From Loxodes magnus (Eukaryota > Ciliophora > Karyorelictea > Loxodida > Loxodidae), in contig CAMPDV010000120.1 of assembly GCA_946699065.1 (NCBI GenBank), forward strand, positions 248,001-312,000: a stretch of DNA of 64,000 nucleotides. The letters are read 5' to 3'. Each line of letters opens with the position of its first letter. Position 1 is the first letter of the stretch. Below are positions 14,128-25,306 of this stretch, piece after piece. The notes beneath the pieces were generated by a model, which was not told where the DNA came from, made no database searches, and worked only from the letters and a program-made list of their open reading frames with translations. A program made the position numbers and the translations under genes.

Positions 14128-14754
14128 TCAGCAACCAGGAAGTCTTTGTACAATATTAATTGTATAATCTGATACGATACCATAATCTTCCAAAGTTTTA
14201 TTATCTTGCATCTCTTTTCCTCCAAAAATAAATACTTAATGTTCAATCGGAACTCCTTCTATTTCTTTGTATTTTTTTTTTAATAAAAAAAATGTATCTG
14301 ATTTCTATACATTGAGAGAAACAGTTTTACCGGTTAACGATTTTATATAAATTTAATAGTAATCAGATTTTAATCTTATAGCTAAGTTAAGAGTTGATTC
14401 TTCCTATATGTTATAATCAGATAAAGTCTACCCATCTTCTAACTATTTTCCTCCATATATTAATACTTATGTATCTGGAGAAATTCCTTCTTAATCTTAA
14501 ATTTTTTCTTTTATTTTTTAAACTGTATCTGATGACTCAACATTTAAGGTAATAGTTTTACCATTTAGAGTTCTAGCAAATATTTGCATTGAAAAAGTAT
14601 TTTTAAATTTGTGAACGTAAAGTAAATCTTCCTCACTATGATTTTTAGAATATTTTATATGGCTCTAGAAATCCTTAGCGCATAGATAAATATCGCAATC
14701 TTAGCAGTAAAACTTTACTTTCTAATCTTTGCACTACTAGCACTAATTTCCCAT
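14128..14754 (-). CDS. B-box / tandem ubiquitin-like protein, array copy 8 (last)
   Basis: Eighth and last full gene of the array. Its upstream spacer (14755-15113) matches the other units up to the breakpoint, so this copy keeps about 340 bp of the common 5' flank before unrelated sequence begins. Confidence 0.88.
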
Positions 14755-15113
14755 TTTATAATAAAGTATGGAATAAAAAGATTTTAAAGCAATTTATATT
14801 GAAAATTTGTATAGTAGATAAACATATTTTTAAGTATAAACTTACTTGATAAAATAATTTCTTATAATACACTTTTTAACTTTAAAAGAAATTGAAAACA
14901 TAATTTAGAAACTAATAGAAATACAAAATTATATAAACAGATATTCATTATAATTTATAAGAAATGCTTAAAAGTTATAATTTCTTTTAAGTTATAAAAT
15001 TTACTTATCATAATATCACTAGAATAGATTGTAAGCTTTATAATGAAAATCTAATTAATATTAATATTTTTATTTTATAAAGTTCTAATTACTTTAAATT
15101 TAAATATTAAAAT

Positions 15114-16264
15114 AAAGATTTTTATTTTGTTGATATGCATAACTAAACAATAAAAAGTTCTGTATAAACTATCTACCAAATCATCACATTTTTTGGTAAA
15201 TTAATTAAAAGTTTAGTTAATACCGAAAAACTTTAATATATAAAAGAAAACATTTGGATAAATGGTTAAGAATGCTTTGATATTTAATATTTATAAAAGA
15301 TATTTATTATACCTCTATTAGTCTTATTTGAAAGTTAAGTTATATAAATTTTTTATAAATAAATCTAAGTTAAAAAAATGTATAAAACCATTGAATAAGC
15401 ATAAAGCATTTACTTTTTTTAATTTAGATGACGAAAATTAACAATCACTAATAAGTTAGTTTTAATTCATAAGGTAGAGTAATTTAACCTTTTAAAATTC
15501 TATTTATTGGCTTTTTATAAACTTTACTCAGGATTTCATTTTAAAAACATTTTAATAAATGATAAAATTTAGTAAAATACTTCTTTATTAAAAAAGCATA
15601 ATTGCTAGTTATAAAAGTGTATGATAAAAATTAATTAACTAAATGTTTAAAAAATAAGAATTTTTCAGGTTTTATTCTTATAGATTTATAAATAAAAATT
15701 AATGAAAACTAGATAAAATCATATTATATTGCAAATAAGTTAAAAGGGGAAGACCCTCTATTCTTTACTAAATATGAACTTAATAACTTTTTATTGAGGA
15801 GAATTAAAAAAATATGAAATAAATGTTATTAGTCATTTTATTGATGTAATTTAAAGATAATATCAAACTTCTTTCTTTGGTTTTTAAATATATAGTTACA
15901 GACTTTATTTAGCTTCAATTATAAAATAGTAGCATTTAAAAGAAAATTTTATCTAAGAAAAGTTTACTAAATTTCTTATAAAACTCAAAGCTGTATTTCA
16001 AAGGCATAGAATTATAATGGAAGGTTATAACATAAAGAATTCTTGATCTTTAAACTAATGTTCATAAATATAAATGTCTGTAAATTCTAAATTAAGCCGT
16101 TCTATTAATATGTAGTATATGCTTATAAATTTCTTATAAAGTAAAAATGTATTATAAATACTAAAACTTAACTATTAAACTTCTTTCAAACCTTTTTATG
16201 ATCTATCATAAAATATTATTTTATAATTTCCTTTAAATAGCGTTTCTCATTTTTATTTATAAAA
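15114..16264. other. AT-rich spacer between array and decayed ubiquitin-like gene
   Basis: I recognise no gene, repeat or RNA here. Because only TGA stops translation, chance open frames of 60-90 codons are expected at this base composition. One such frame ends near 15814 and has no ATG, so I do not call it. Confidence 0.6.
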
Positions 16265-17852
16265 ATGGAGACTGTGAAGGAGTAATGTGAGAGTCCAAAA
16301 TCATAAATAAATTCTTAGTATTGCTAGATACATTTATGTGCTAATAATCTCTTGAATCATATAAATTAAGTAAAAAATCAAAGCGAAGAAGAAATAACTA
16401 ATAGTCAGTACTAGTAAAAACCCAAAAAGCCAAATATATTTGTTAAAACTCTTACTGGTAAATCAATTAGAAGTCTAACCTTCGGATACTATTGGATGCA
16501 TTAAAACTAAAATTTAAGATAAAGAAGGAATTCCCCCAGAATTTTAGAGATTAATATTTGGAAGAAAGCAATTAAAAGATATATAAAGTTTATCTTATAT
16601 AAATAAATAATGGATTATAGTGGGCCTACGCCATTTTTAGGCTAACCATTTTTAAGTTTAAAGTTAGGTATAAGTATCAACTTTAAATCTGTTTGAGTTT
16701 TTCTAGCATAAATCTTGGTGATTTTTAGGTTGTTATTTCTAATATTTTCGGATAGTTCGAATCCCAGTCACTTTTTATTTAATTCGTTAACCGCCTATTA
16801 AATATAAGGAGCTTCACTCTTTAGTTGTAGTATTTTTTTATATGCAGTTTACCTTCTTATCTGCAATAGATCCTGAAAATATTTTCTCATTAGTTTTTTA
16901 TTATTTTCTTTTATTTTTATTAAAATTGGAAGCAGCTTCTTACTTTGTGCCCTGGTCGTTTGCAGTACCAGCATCTCATTATTTTCCGATATGGAATGAA
17001 AGTTGTTGTGGGTTGCTGGTCAACATCCATCGGATCATTCACTTATGTTTTTTATAAGAATATGCTTTCAGTTAACTCAGCGAATTGGTTGAATTTTTCT
17101 TTTAATTTTTCTATTCTTATATTTCCTGACTGTTTATTTTCAATATTTTTCTCATGTGAGTTAGTCATCAGATATTATATTTTTCTACTAGTTCTTATAC
17201 TGTTCTTAGGAATTTAAAATTTTCTTGCATAACTTAAAGTTCTTAAAGTACTTTTTATTAATCATATTTTAACTAAGATTAATCCTTTTAAGAAGAGACT
17301 TGATGCAAGAAATTTTCCATTTTTTGTCGATATTATATATTATTATAATATATAGAAAGAGTCTACTCTTAATTATAACTAAGATTAAGAGGTGGTATGC
17401 TAATATTTGTTAAAAGTATGTAAGGAGATTCACTTACTTTAGAAGTTGTTCTTCAAATACTATTAGAGAAATAAAAAATAAAATTCAAGATAAATAATAA
17501 ATTATACCAGAATGATAAATATTATATTTTAAAGGAAAATTGTGATTTGATGGATGGACCTTATCTAATTATGATATATAGAAATGATCGATTATTTTTT
17601 TAAGTCTAAAAAGAAAAATATTTTTTAAGTATTTATTAAAAATTTACAGGAGAAGCATTTGATTTATATGTAGTATCTTCAGATACTATAGCAAAAATAA
17701 AAAAATAAATTCAAGTGATAACAGAAATTCCTGTCGAAGTTTAAGTTTTTATATATAGAGGAAAAGAATTATCATAATAATATATTTTATATAACTATTT
17801 AATTTTTCCAGAAAGCACTATTTATATTACAAAGAGGCTTTCTGGTTGTTGA
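16265..17852 (+). pseudogene. Decayed B-box / polyubiquitin-like gene, split by a retroposon
   Basis: It starts with an ATG and a worn B-box (several ligands present, for example IHLCANNL and the C5/C8 spacing). A ubiquitin-like unit follows (NIFVKTLTGKSI, then EVQPSDTIGCIKTKIQDKEG one frame over, then LIFGRKQLKDIQSL). It is interrupted at about 16600 and resumes at about 17345 with YNIQKESTL, LRLRGGM and a second unit. A third unit lies at 17645-17852 and ends LSGC, like the family C-terminus. I count several frame changes and at least two in-frame TGA codons. The LRLRGG-Met junction is the best polyubiquitin-like joint in the family, so the ancestor was closer to true polyubiquitin. Confidence 0.8.
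16601..17340 (-). mobile_element. ORF1-only retroposon inserted in the decayed ubiquitin-like gene
   Basis: On the minus strand a coding stretch (about 17260 to 16885) has a coiled-coil-like segment (RIEKLKEKFNQFAELTESI) and then a perfect CCHC knuckle, CWYCKRPGHKVRSC (C-x2-C-x4-H-x4-C). One in-frame TGA lies near its N-terminal side. Downstream is about 280 bp of 3' UTR ending near 16606 in CTATAATC followed by ATTATTTATTTATA, a tail also seen on the SINE-like repeats of this window. It lies between two halves of one ubiquitin-like domain, so it is an insertion. No reverse transcriptase is present. The exact ends and target duplication are unclear. Confidence 0.72.
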
Positions 17853-18487
17853 TGAAAGAACATTATACAATTATATCTAAAATTAATAATATATAAGCAT
17901 TTTTTATATTTTTTGTTTATAAAAAAATAAAATATCATCATATAATTGACTCTTTAAAGCTTTTATTTGTAAAGAGCTCGAATATTAAGTTTCTTTATTA
18001 AACAATCTTGAAAAGTATTACAACTTCATAAATGCTTTTATTTTTTTTCATGTGTTTCATCACTCAAAAAAGAATAAATCATTCAAATTTATTTATGAAA
18101 TTTATTTGAAGATAAATAGGATAAGTCTTCTTTTTTAACTAAATTATTCTTTATATAGTTATTTAATTTGTGAAAACTATTTATAATTCTAATTTTTGCA
18201 AATAATTGTTTAATTTAAAATAAATTAAGCATGATTCTTTTTAATTGCTATATTCTGATTTAATTTGGCAAAAAAAGTTATTCTCGAATGATATAGAATT
18301 AAATTTGGAGAAGAAGTAACTTTAATGAAATGAAGTTACTGATATGAATCAAATATGTCATTTTATTATGTTTATAAAGTTAAAGCATCTTTCATTTCAT
18401 CTCCCAACCCTTCTAATTTGCTTCTTATGTTTTCTTTTGTTCTTCTTTAGATTCCAATTAAATATTTGTGTATTATCCTACAATTTT
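17853..18487. other. AT-rich spacer
   Basis: No recognisable gene or repeat. It separates the decayed ubiquitin-like gene from the convergent MSTAQ remnant. Confidence 0.5.
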
Positions 18488-18870
18488 TCAGATTCTTGTG
18501 AAACTTTTTTATTAAAGATCTGAAACATTAATTTATGAGAAGCGAACTGTTAGTTTTTGTAAGTTAATCCTAATTTATTAGATTATTTAAGCTTTTCCAG
18601 GAAATTTATCAGAAAGATTTCTAAATGAGTCCAAATAGTAGACACATTCGAATATATGCTTAAATGAGCCTCTACTTAAGCAGAGATAGAACATGTTTTT
18701 CATAGGAGAATGACGCACATATGCATCATATTGAAAGCTATAAGATTAAGTTAGCAATTTAAAGATTAAAATTATTTTTTCCTATTTTCCTTGTTAAGTT
18801 TAGTATAATTCATCTCAGGAAATTTCTAAATTCTTTCAAGTTGTTTTCCGAATATCTGTGCAGTGGACAT
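18488..18870 (-). pseudogene. MSTAQ family remnant, copy 1 (unknown function)
   Basis: It begins MSTAQIFGKQLERIQKFPEM and continues with NYTKLNKENRKK. An in-frame TGA lies near 18702, and the conserved second half is in another frame (FECVYYLDSFRNLSDKFPGK). Two further copies at 34.6 and 58.3 kb share these blocks, so it is a real multicopy coding family and not chance. All three copies sit next to B-box/ubiquitin-like genes. I do not recognise a domain; the four aromatic/Cys-rich blocks are not enough to assign a function. No copy in the window looks intact. Confidence 0.55.
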
Positions 18871-19435
18871 ATTTCTAAAAAATTGAGCTACTTCTTAATG
18901 AAATTTGCCATTCACCTTATCTACAATAAATTTCTAATAAAAAGTCAGTAAGAAATGGTGATTTGATCTTCTTTTTAAATCCATAAAAGTAATCTTTTTT
19001 ACTTATTATAAGAACAAAGAAATAGTTACAATTACATTCAAAGAATCTTTCTATATTGGATTCTTAATATTTCATAACTTTTATCCATTATTTTAAAATA
19101 GAGTCATAAAAAGGGTTTAGCCATAGGAGGCACAAATAGTAGTTAGTTAAAGTATATGAATCAAGGTTCATTAAAAACAGAGAAATGAATTTGAATAATT
19201 AAAACTAATTTATATGTTCCTTTACAATTATACGAAGTTTAGATCTAAAGAATGAGCAATACTTTTACTAAGTTTAATCCCTTAAAAATTTAGTTATTAA
19301 GTATTTATTAAATAAGTATAACTATTTAAGCTATTTTATGCTTAATTTCTTAAATTTACTTGATAAAATAAGTTATTCTGCTATTTATTATTTGATGATT
19401 ATCATTTTATTGTATTTTATATAAAATGGAGAGAC
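18871..19435. other. AT-rich spacer
   Basis: No gene recognised. It ends where coding-like, less AT-rich LINE sequence begins. Confidence 0.5.
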
Positions 19436-20460
19436 TTAACTAAGGATTTATGCTATCAAAAGAGGAAATGAGGAACATAAAGGATAATAAAAATTTCCTT
19501 TTTACATCCATTCCTCCAAAATAGGCAGGCAAGCCCTAACATATTTCGACTACCTAAATGGAATTACCTCTAAAGGGTAAAAAATAACGGAAAAAGGGGA
19601 CCAGTGTAAGAAAATTAACGACATATGATAACTGGAGTGACTTAAACAAAGAGCAAGATCTATGCGTTAATTCGTAGCAGACTTCTAAAAAAATTTTCAA
19701 CTTATTAAAACTTTCATAGAACTGGAAAATTATTTGGAATAACTCTTACATAAATAGACTTTCTCACCACGGATTTAGACTCATAAACATCCTGAAACAA
19801 AGCAAAGGGAAAATATAAACGAAAATAGAAAAATTAAACCGAGACTTGTGAATAATAGTACAATAAAGCGAAAAAGACATAATAAAACAAGAGAAAATTA
19901 ATTAAGAACAACTCTTGACTAAGCTTTCTGATTTTATGGCTAGAAACAAGTTTCTTTAATGTCGCCGAGAAAATATTTAGCCAGAGCCATTATTTTTAGG
20001 AAACGCTGTCTTCATAATTATTCGCTCTTGGTAGGGACTTGAAAGCCTGGCTGCTCTTAGCGATTAATTCAAATCTTAATCCTTGGATAAATAATTAGGA
20101 ACGCTACATGCAAGATCATAACTATTCAGAATATTAAAGGATGATGCACTAATGAAGTGATATACCGCCTAACTAAGCCTAGTAGGAATTCATGACAAAC
20201 TAATGGAGACAAGCTGATAGAATAGGTCAGATGGCTGACTACTAAGGCTTTAACAAAGCTTTTTAACTTTTTATATGGTTTAAAAGAAATAAAAAACTGA
20301 ACAAGCAATATTTTCATTTTTTTGATTAAAATTCTTAAACTTTTAAAGGTACCTGGTTGAATCCAAGATTAAAAAAAAATCTGAAAAATTATCTGGTTTT
20401 GATAGAGATTTGAAATCTATAAACATAAAATATGTCCTCATAGATATTTCCTACTTACAG
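19436..20460 (-). mobile_element. LINE 2 remnant: ORF2 C-terminal region (left arm)
   Basis: The minus strand is less AT-rich than its surroundings and reads long frames. At 20126-20317 is SFVKALVVSHLTYSISLSPL, the kind of segment that follows the reverse transcriptase in LINE ORF2 proteins. Next comes RANNYEDSVSQKQWLWLNIF and then a long hydrophobic frame to about 19440. No catalytic RT motif is visible, so this is a 3' fragment. The part up to about 19870 is mirrored in the right arm, which holds about 280 bp (55441-55720) missing here. Assignment to ORF2 rests on general resemblance, not on a diagnostic motif. Confidence 0.5.
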
Positions 20461-21727
20461 AAAATAAGAAAATAATGTTGTTATTTTCATTAAGTTACGT
20501 GTAGAGAAGCAGCGACAAAAAAGTAGTTTTAAAAGATCCAAGTAGATTTTAATTGTTATATAGATTATTAAAGATTTGATTTATAAAGGTTATAAGCAGT
20601 AAATATGAAATACATATTTGTTATTAACTTCTCTTTCCTATATTCTAAAATTAGAATCTTGAATAAATTATTCCTTTTATTTAGTTTTTCTAGCAAATCT
20701 TGTAACTTTTCAATACTGAAAAAGTGATTATATCAGAGTCTATAATAATTAGATGATTACAATATAAATAGATATTAAGAATTTAGACATTTGATAATAA
20801 AAATGTATGGGTAATAAGTAAACTATTAAATAATAAAAATTACCAAAATACTAAACAAATAAAAGCAAAAGTATTAATCTAATAGATGACATGTTCTAAA
20901 TATAATAGTTAGTTAGTAAATTAATTACTTTATATCATACTATTAAAAGAGGAATTTAATTAGGCTAAAATATTTGGGCACTTTTAAGACTTTTATTCTT
21001 AGTAGTTTATTAAGATTATAGTTTAAATTTATTTTATAATAAAAAAGACAATGAAAAGAAATAAAATTGAGCATTAATTAGCATTCCTTTGGTGTTTGAT
21101 TATATTTAGATAAAAATAGGGAAAGTAAAATAAATAAAGTAATTTTATAGTTTAAAATTGGTTTCTTAGAGAAAATTATAGACAATAATTAAAGTTAAGT
21201 ATATCTTATATAATATTACATTATATTGATAAATATTATTTTATATCATGCTTTACTAACTTAGATGAAATATCTAGTTACGATAGCAGCAAAATTTAAT
21301 ACACAACTATTATCTAAAATTAACTTTGATTATTTGAATTAAATCTGCAAAACATAAATAGATTAAATATTGATAACTATTCTAGTTTATAGCAACTATC
21401 TTTCAATAAGCAGCAAATGATCTAAGTATTTAATTTTACCTTTTATAAATAGAATTTTTATTTAAATATACTAGATTATTTAATTCTTTAAATTGCTGCT
21501 TTACTAAAGACAGAAAAGAAAGATCAAATACATTTATTTTTCAAATAACAAAATCATTATAATTAATATAAGAGAGTTTAGGAGTTCCAAAGAATAAAGC
21601 TAGTTATTTAAACTATTATAACCAAATAAACCTTTTTTATGCAAAAGAAATTAATCATTCTGAAGAGAAATCTTGAAAGAAAGTTAAATCTATTTTTAAA
21701 GCAATTATCTTATATATAATTCAAAAT
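20461..21727. other. AT-rich stretch of the left arm, mirrored at about 53.78-55.05 kb
   Basis: No coding sequence, RNA or element ends recognised. It is conserved base for base in most lines with the right arm, so it was part of the duplicated block. Confidence 0.5.
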
Positions 21728-23330
21728 ACCTAGCTTCAAAAAGAGCTTTTACCACCTACTCAGAGAAGGAGAGAAATCAGAAGCATTTCTAATCTCCACA
21801 TATCATCTTAAAATTAACGCTATTTTAATATATTTAAAAACAAAAAACTTATTAAATGGAAGAAATATTATAAATATAAATTATAAAAATTAGAATAAAC
21901 CGGTTTTCTTCCATAAAAGAACAAGAAGGAGCTAAAAAAATTTAGAACAGGAAAGCTAAAAAAGAGAATTTTCGACTGAATCATTTAAAAAATGTCAAAA
22001 AAATAAAAAATAAACGAAGAAGGCTAAATATGGAATTTCAAAGTAGATCCTAATACCTTTGACTTAGATAAATAATTAATAAATAAAAATGATTATAGAG
22101 TGCGTAACACCTCATTGGCGCGCAGCTCTTTCAATATTAATATTTAATATTAAGAAAAATGTTTTCATGTTTCTTGTTAAAATTCTAGAAGTCCAATGAG
22201 TCATGTCCGTTTCTCCAAATGGGGAATCTTCTTATTAAAGATTATTCTCGAATCTCGAATCAAATGCTCCAGTCTTCTTGAATAAGGTCCAAATAAGAAT
22301 TAGTTATAAAGTCATTAAGGCCCGTCAGTCAAATTTTCATATTGCTAAAGAGAATCCTCGGGGTAAGTTAGGCATGTCTCAAATGAGCTTATCCGCCCTT
22401 CCCTAGTATCTAGTGCGAGAATACTCATAATGTAGTATACACTGCACCAGATTACTTACTAGTTCTCAAGCCGCAACCGACATCCATTTTATATAATATA
22501 TATAATATCTAAGTAAATTAAATGGAATCTTAATAAATGATACAGCCTATACATTAACTTATTAAAAATATAAAAAAGCTTGAAGAGGAACTAAACTCAT
22601 AAAATGAAGAAATATTTTAAATAAACCAGAGCCTGATAAAGCATGAAGATGATAATGAAATCCATATGGTTAAATGAATAGCTAATTAAGAGTCTATGAA
22701 CGAATGACAGAGTTAAAGAATGATATTTGAATAATGAGACAGCAAGACGAGAAAAATTGGGTTTAAATTGATTCAAGACTCTTATAAATTGAAGAAAATT
22801 TGCAGAAGCTTTCTAAAGGAATTCATGGAAATAGAAAAATAAGAAAAAACACTCATAGAACAAGAAAAAGATGTACATTCACAATAGTATTTGATGCTTA
22901 TGACTGAAATGCCTTAAACTAAGAATGAGTATCTGGAAAAATTTAAATGTTAGCAACTAAAGTAAAAGCGGAGGAATTTTTCTCATCGGGAAATGAGAAA
23001 ATTTGAAAGAAAATAAATTTTTAACTAAGAATATAAGAAGAAGGGAAATAAATGAAAAATTGCAATTAAAGAGAACTTCAAAATCAGAGATTTTATGGAT
23101 TTAAAACTTCAATAAATCCAAAGGCAAATAATTTATTTTTTTGATTTAGTGATTAATAGTAATTATCTTATATCTTTACAATTGAATTATTAAGTTTTAG
23201 CAGCTAATTAAAGCAGAGTTAAAAACACAAGGAAAACTCATCAATTCAAAGAAGAACAATGAAAGACTTATAGAGCATTTTTACAAATAAGAAAAATCTG
23301 ATTCAAAATTATGTCTTAAGACAGAAAATT
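21728..23330 (+). mobile_element. LINE ORF1 remnant (left arm), interrupted by a SINE-like element
   Basis: It opens with the leader motif shared by all ORF1 relatives here (SFKKSF, then a Lys/Arg-Glu-rich stretch with RNQK) and continues with basic and acidic segments. After the SINE-like insertion at 22091-22487 comes the conserved block MESQQMIQPIHQLIKNIKKL, then EEELNSQNEEIF and INQSLIKHEDDNEIHM, a clear coiled coil. The same block occurs in LINE 1 at 27.9 kb. There are several in-frame TGA and frame changes. The mirror copy is at 52180-53773. A relative of the RNA-binding first ORF of LINEs is the best guess. Confidence 0.65.
22091..22487 (-). mobile_element. SINE-like element S, copy 1 (left arm)
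   Basis: Full-length copy of a roughly 400-bp repeat. Its 5' end (ATGGATGTCGG on the minus strand) is at 22487, and its 3' end (GAGGTG...GCACTCTATAATC) is at 22091, followed outward by a TTTATT-type tail. Copies lie at 40306, 40748 and 53014. Reading frames are not conserved among copies, so it is non-coding. It carries short hairpins near its 5' third. It lies inside an ORF1 coding region in both palindrome arms, so it landed there before the arms were duplicated. Confidence 0.75.
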
Positions 23331-23836
23331 AAAAACCTTTAAAAGTTTGCAATAAAGTCGAGCAAGCAATCTACTTTCCTGTCTCAGAGATTAGAATAAT
23401 AAAATGTATAAATAAAATAAATAGTAAATTATAAATCAAAATAGTAACTAATTTAGAATATGGGTTTTGAATCTTGATAGAATATAAATAGATTATTTTA
23501 AGATTATAAATTAGAAAAATGGAATGAAATAAATCTATTGTTACAATGCTACAACTATCTGGAAAAATATTAATAAAGTTTAAATCAATTAAAAATTAGA
23601 ATTGAAAAACTAGAAAAAATTAAATAATAATAATGAAAATAATCAAGAGGACTTTTAAAAAGCTTTGTGTTAATTACCTTGAGACTTCTAAAGCAAAAAA
23701 GAAAAAATGAAATAAGTAAAAAACTTTGGAAGAATATAAAGAATCAAGTTTTATTTTACACAACTTTAAAAGTTATAAGTATATAAAAATTTATAATTAA
23801 AAATATTTTATTTTAATTTTGAAAGCTTAGCATGCT
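23331..23836. other. AT-rich flank, no gene recognised
   Basis: It lies between the ORF1 remnant and the next ORF1-only element. Purine-rich plus-strand frames with Lys/Asn/Ile hint at more decayed ORF1/ORF2 sequence, but I find no motif. Confidence 0.35.
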
Positions 23837-23849
23837 TTAGCAAATTTAT

Positions 23850-24681
23850 AATAATAATAATAATAATATATTAACGTGACATCATCCTCGCTAGGCTTAT
23901 CACGAGTAAGTTTATAAATTGGCTCAAAAATTCATGAATTATCCAGAATCTTGCTCTTCTATTACGTATCGACTTTCACAGAATTAGCCCTTCTTAATTA
24001 TTGGTATTTTGCTTCAATCTCAATTATTACCAAAATTTTACCTCGTTCTCCTATTTTAAGCATTTATAATGTCCTTCAATAATTATTCACCACTGTATAA
24101 TTTTTTCTTATAAGTTTATCCTTCTTGGGAGCAGTATAATTTATTTTATTCAAGTATTTCGGGTTTTTTATTATTGTTTTCTCTTGAAGTAATAACAATC
24201 TCTGAAGAATTTCCTGCTTTTTACCAATAAAAGCATTTAATTGGACAGTTTCTTGAAATGAGCCCTATCTTGTAGCATCTTCAGCAGCGTTATAATCTTT
24301 TAACTTTCTTCGCGGGAGTTGCCTTAATTTCATTTTCTACTTCAATAGGATCATATTGAGGATTAAAAATGAGTTGATTGCTATGACTGAATTTTCAATT
24401 TGTTTGATTTTATGCTCCGTTTTTTCCATTTCTTGGTTAAGTTAGAGCAACGAAGGTTTGAGAGAGATTTCTGTTTTAGCCAAGTGTTTTCGTTTTAAAG
24501 CTGGATGATAATACTAGCTAATGAAATAGATCTTTAGATTAAATCTTAAACTGAATCTTAATTTTTTATTATCAGATATCAAAGAATAAATTTCAATGAG
24601 TTGACCTTATTGTTGATTGTTCATTTTATTTTATTTTAAGAGTTTTACTTCTTTGGAGCCATCCTTTTCTATAATATTGTA
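23850..24681 (-). mobile_element. ORF1-only retroposon H2 with 13-bp target duplication (left arm)
   Basis: Mirror of 50821-51651. Direct repeats TTAGCAAATTTAT at 23837-23849 and 24682-24694 flank it exactly. The element ends in a (TAA)n-type tail, seen here as ATAATAATAATAATAATAA just inside the left repeat. The ORF starts with ATG at 24662 and is the same as the better-described right-arm copy. There is no RT or endonuclease, so it must move in trans. Confidence 0.78.
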
Positions 24682-24689
24682 TTAGCAAA

Positions 24690-25292
24690 TTTATAAATTT
24701 GCTTGCTCATCATCAAACTTTTCTCCACATTAATCACTTATACTCTGAAGGAGATTTTATAATATTGGTAAAATTTGATTGATGCTTTTGATTGTATCTT
24801 AATGTTCAATACTTAAATTAAATTAAATTGAAATAAGTTCGCCTTTAGTTTTACTGGACCCTTATAAGAGTTCAATTTCTTTCTTCTCTCTACGATTCAA
24901 TCTATCAAATTCTTACCTTTTATCAAAAAAGTATAGAAAGGGTGAGGTCAGAATGGAATAGTTTCACCCTCAAAGCTGAAAACTTACAAACAGTGTTGGC
25001 GTTCAGTATTATTTACACACCTCCACTTACTGCCTGCCAACTAGCGATCAATTTCCATGTAACCTTTGTCTTTTTATGTTCAATTTTTAGATAATTTATT
25101 AATTAGTAAAAGCTTTAGCAAATTCTTACTTATCTCCTATTAATCTTTTAAATTGAATAAGTTAATTTATTTCTAATTAAATAATTAAAAATAGTTTTGC
25201 AGTAGTCCATGACCGCTGCTCAAAGAAGTTTATAAATTTATGAGAAGGTCGCTCTTGAATGTCTAAATTTTTCTTCTTTAAGATTCTGTTTA
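24690..25292. other. Mixed flank with a short GC-richer patch
   Basis: At 24955-25070 the sequence is visibly richer in G+C. It reads on the minus strand MEIDRQLAGSKWRCANNTEH and on to a TGA, and the same is seen at 50440-50556 in the right arm. It may be a fragment of another ORF1 or of a 3' UTR. The rest is AT-rich and featureless. Confidence 0.35.
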
Positions 25293-25306
25293 ATATATTT
25301 ACAGTA

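Larger units (their letters stand above)
1..15113. repeat. Tandem array of a 1854-bp unit (8 full copies + 281-bp partial)
   Basis: The first 1854 bases recur head to tail at 1, 1855, 3709, 5563, 7417, 9271, 11125 and 12979, and a ninth copy starts at 14833 and stops at about 15113. Every stretch I compared between copies was identical. Each unit holds one minus-strand B-box/ubiquitin-like gene and a plus-strand acidic, lysine-rich remnant; the rest is AT-rich spacer. The window opens inside the array, so the true copy number is unknown. The identity implies very recent amplification, active homogenisation, or an assembly effect. I see no terminal inverted repeats or transposase in the unit. 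Confidence 0.97.

Noticed and set aside
1-15113. CRISPR-like or satellite array
   Set aside because: The unit is 1.85 kb and carries a full gene; there is no short repeat/spacer pattern.
15558-15814. Open frame of about 85 codons
   Set aside because: No ATG, no relatives, and expected by chance with TGA as the only stop.
16745-16775. GGATAGTTCGAATCCC as a tRNA B box (tRNA gene or tRNA-derived SINE)
   Set aside because: No matching A box, acceptor or anticodon stem around it; it lies in the 3' UTR of H1 and is a simple GGAT/ATCC hairpin.
16842-17217. Plus-strand ORFs of 71-95 residues
   Set aside because: Antisense to a coding region with a perfect CCHC knuckle; they are shadows of the ORF1-only element.
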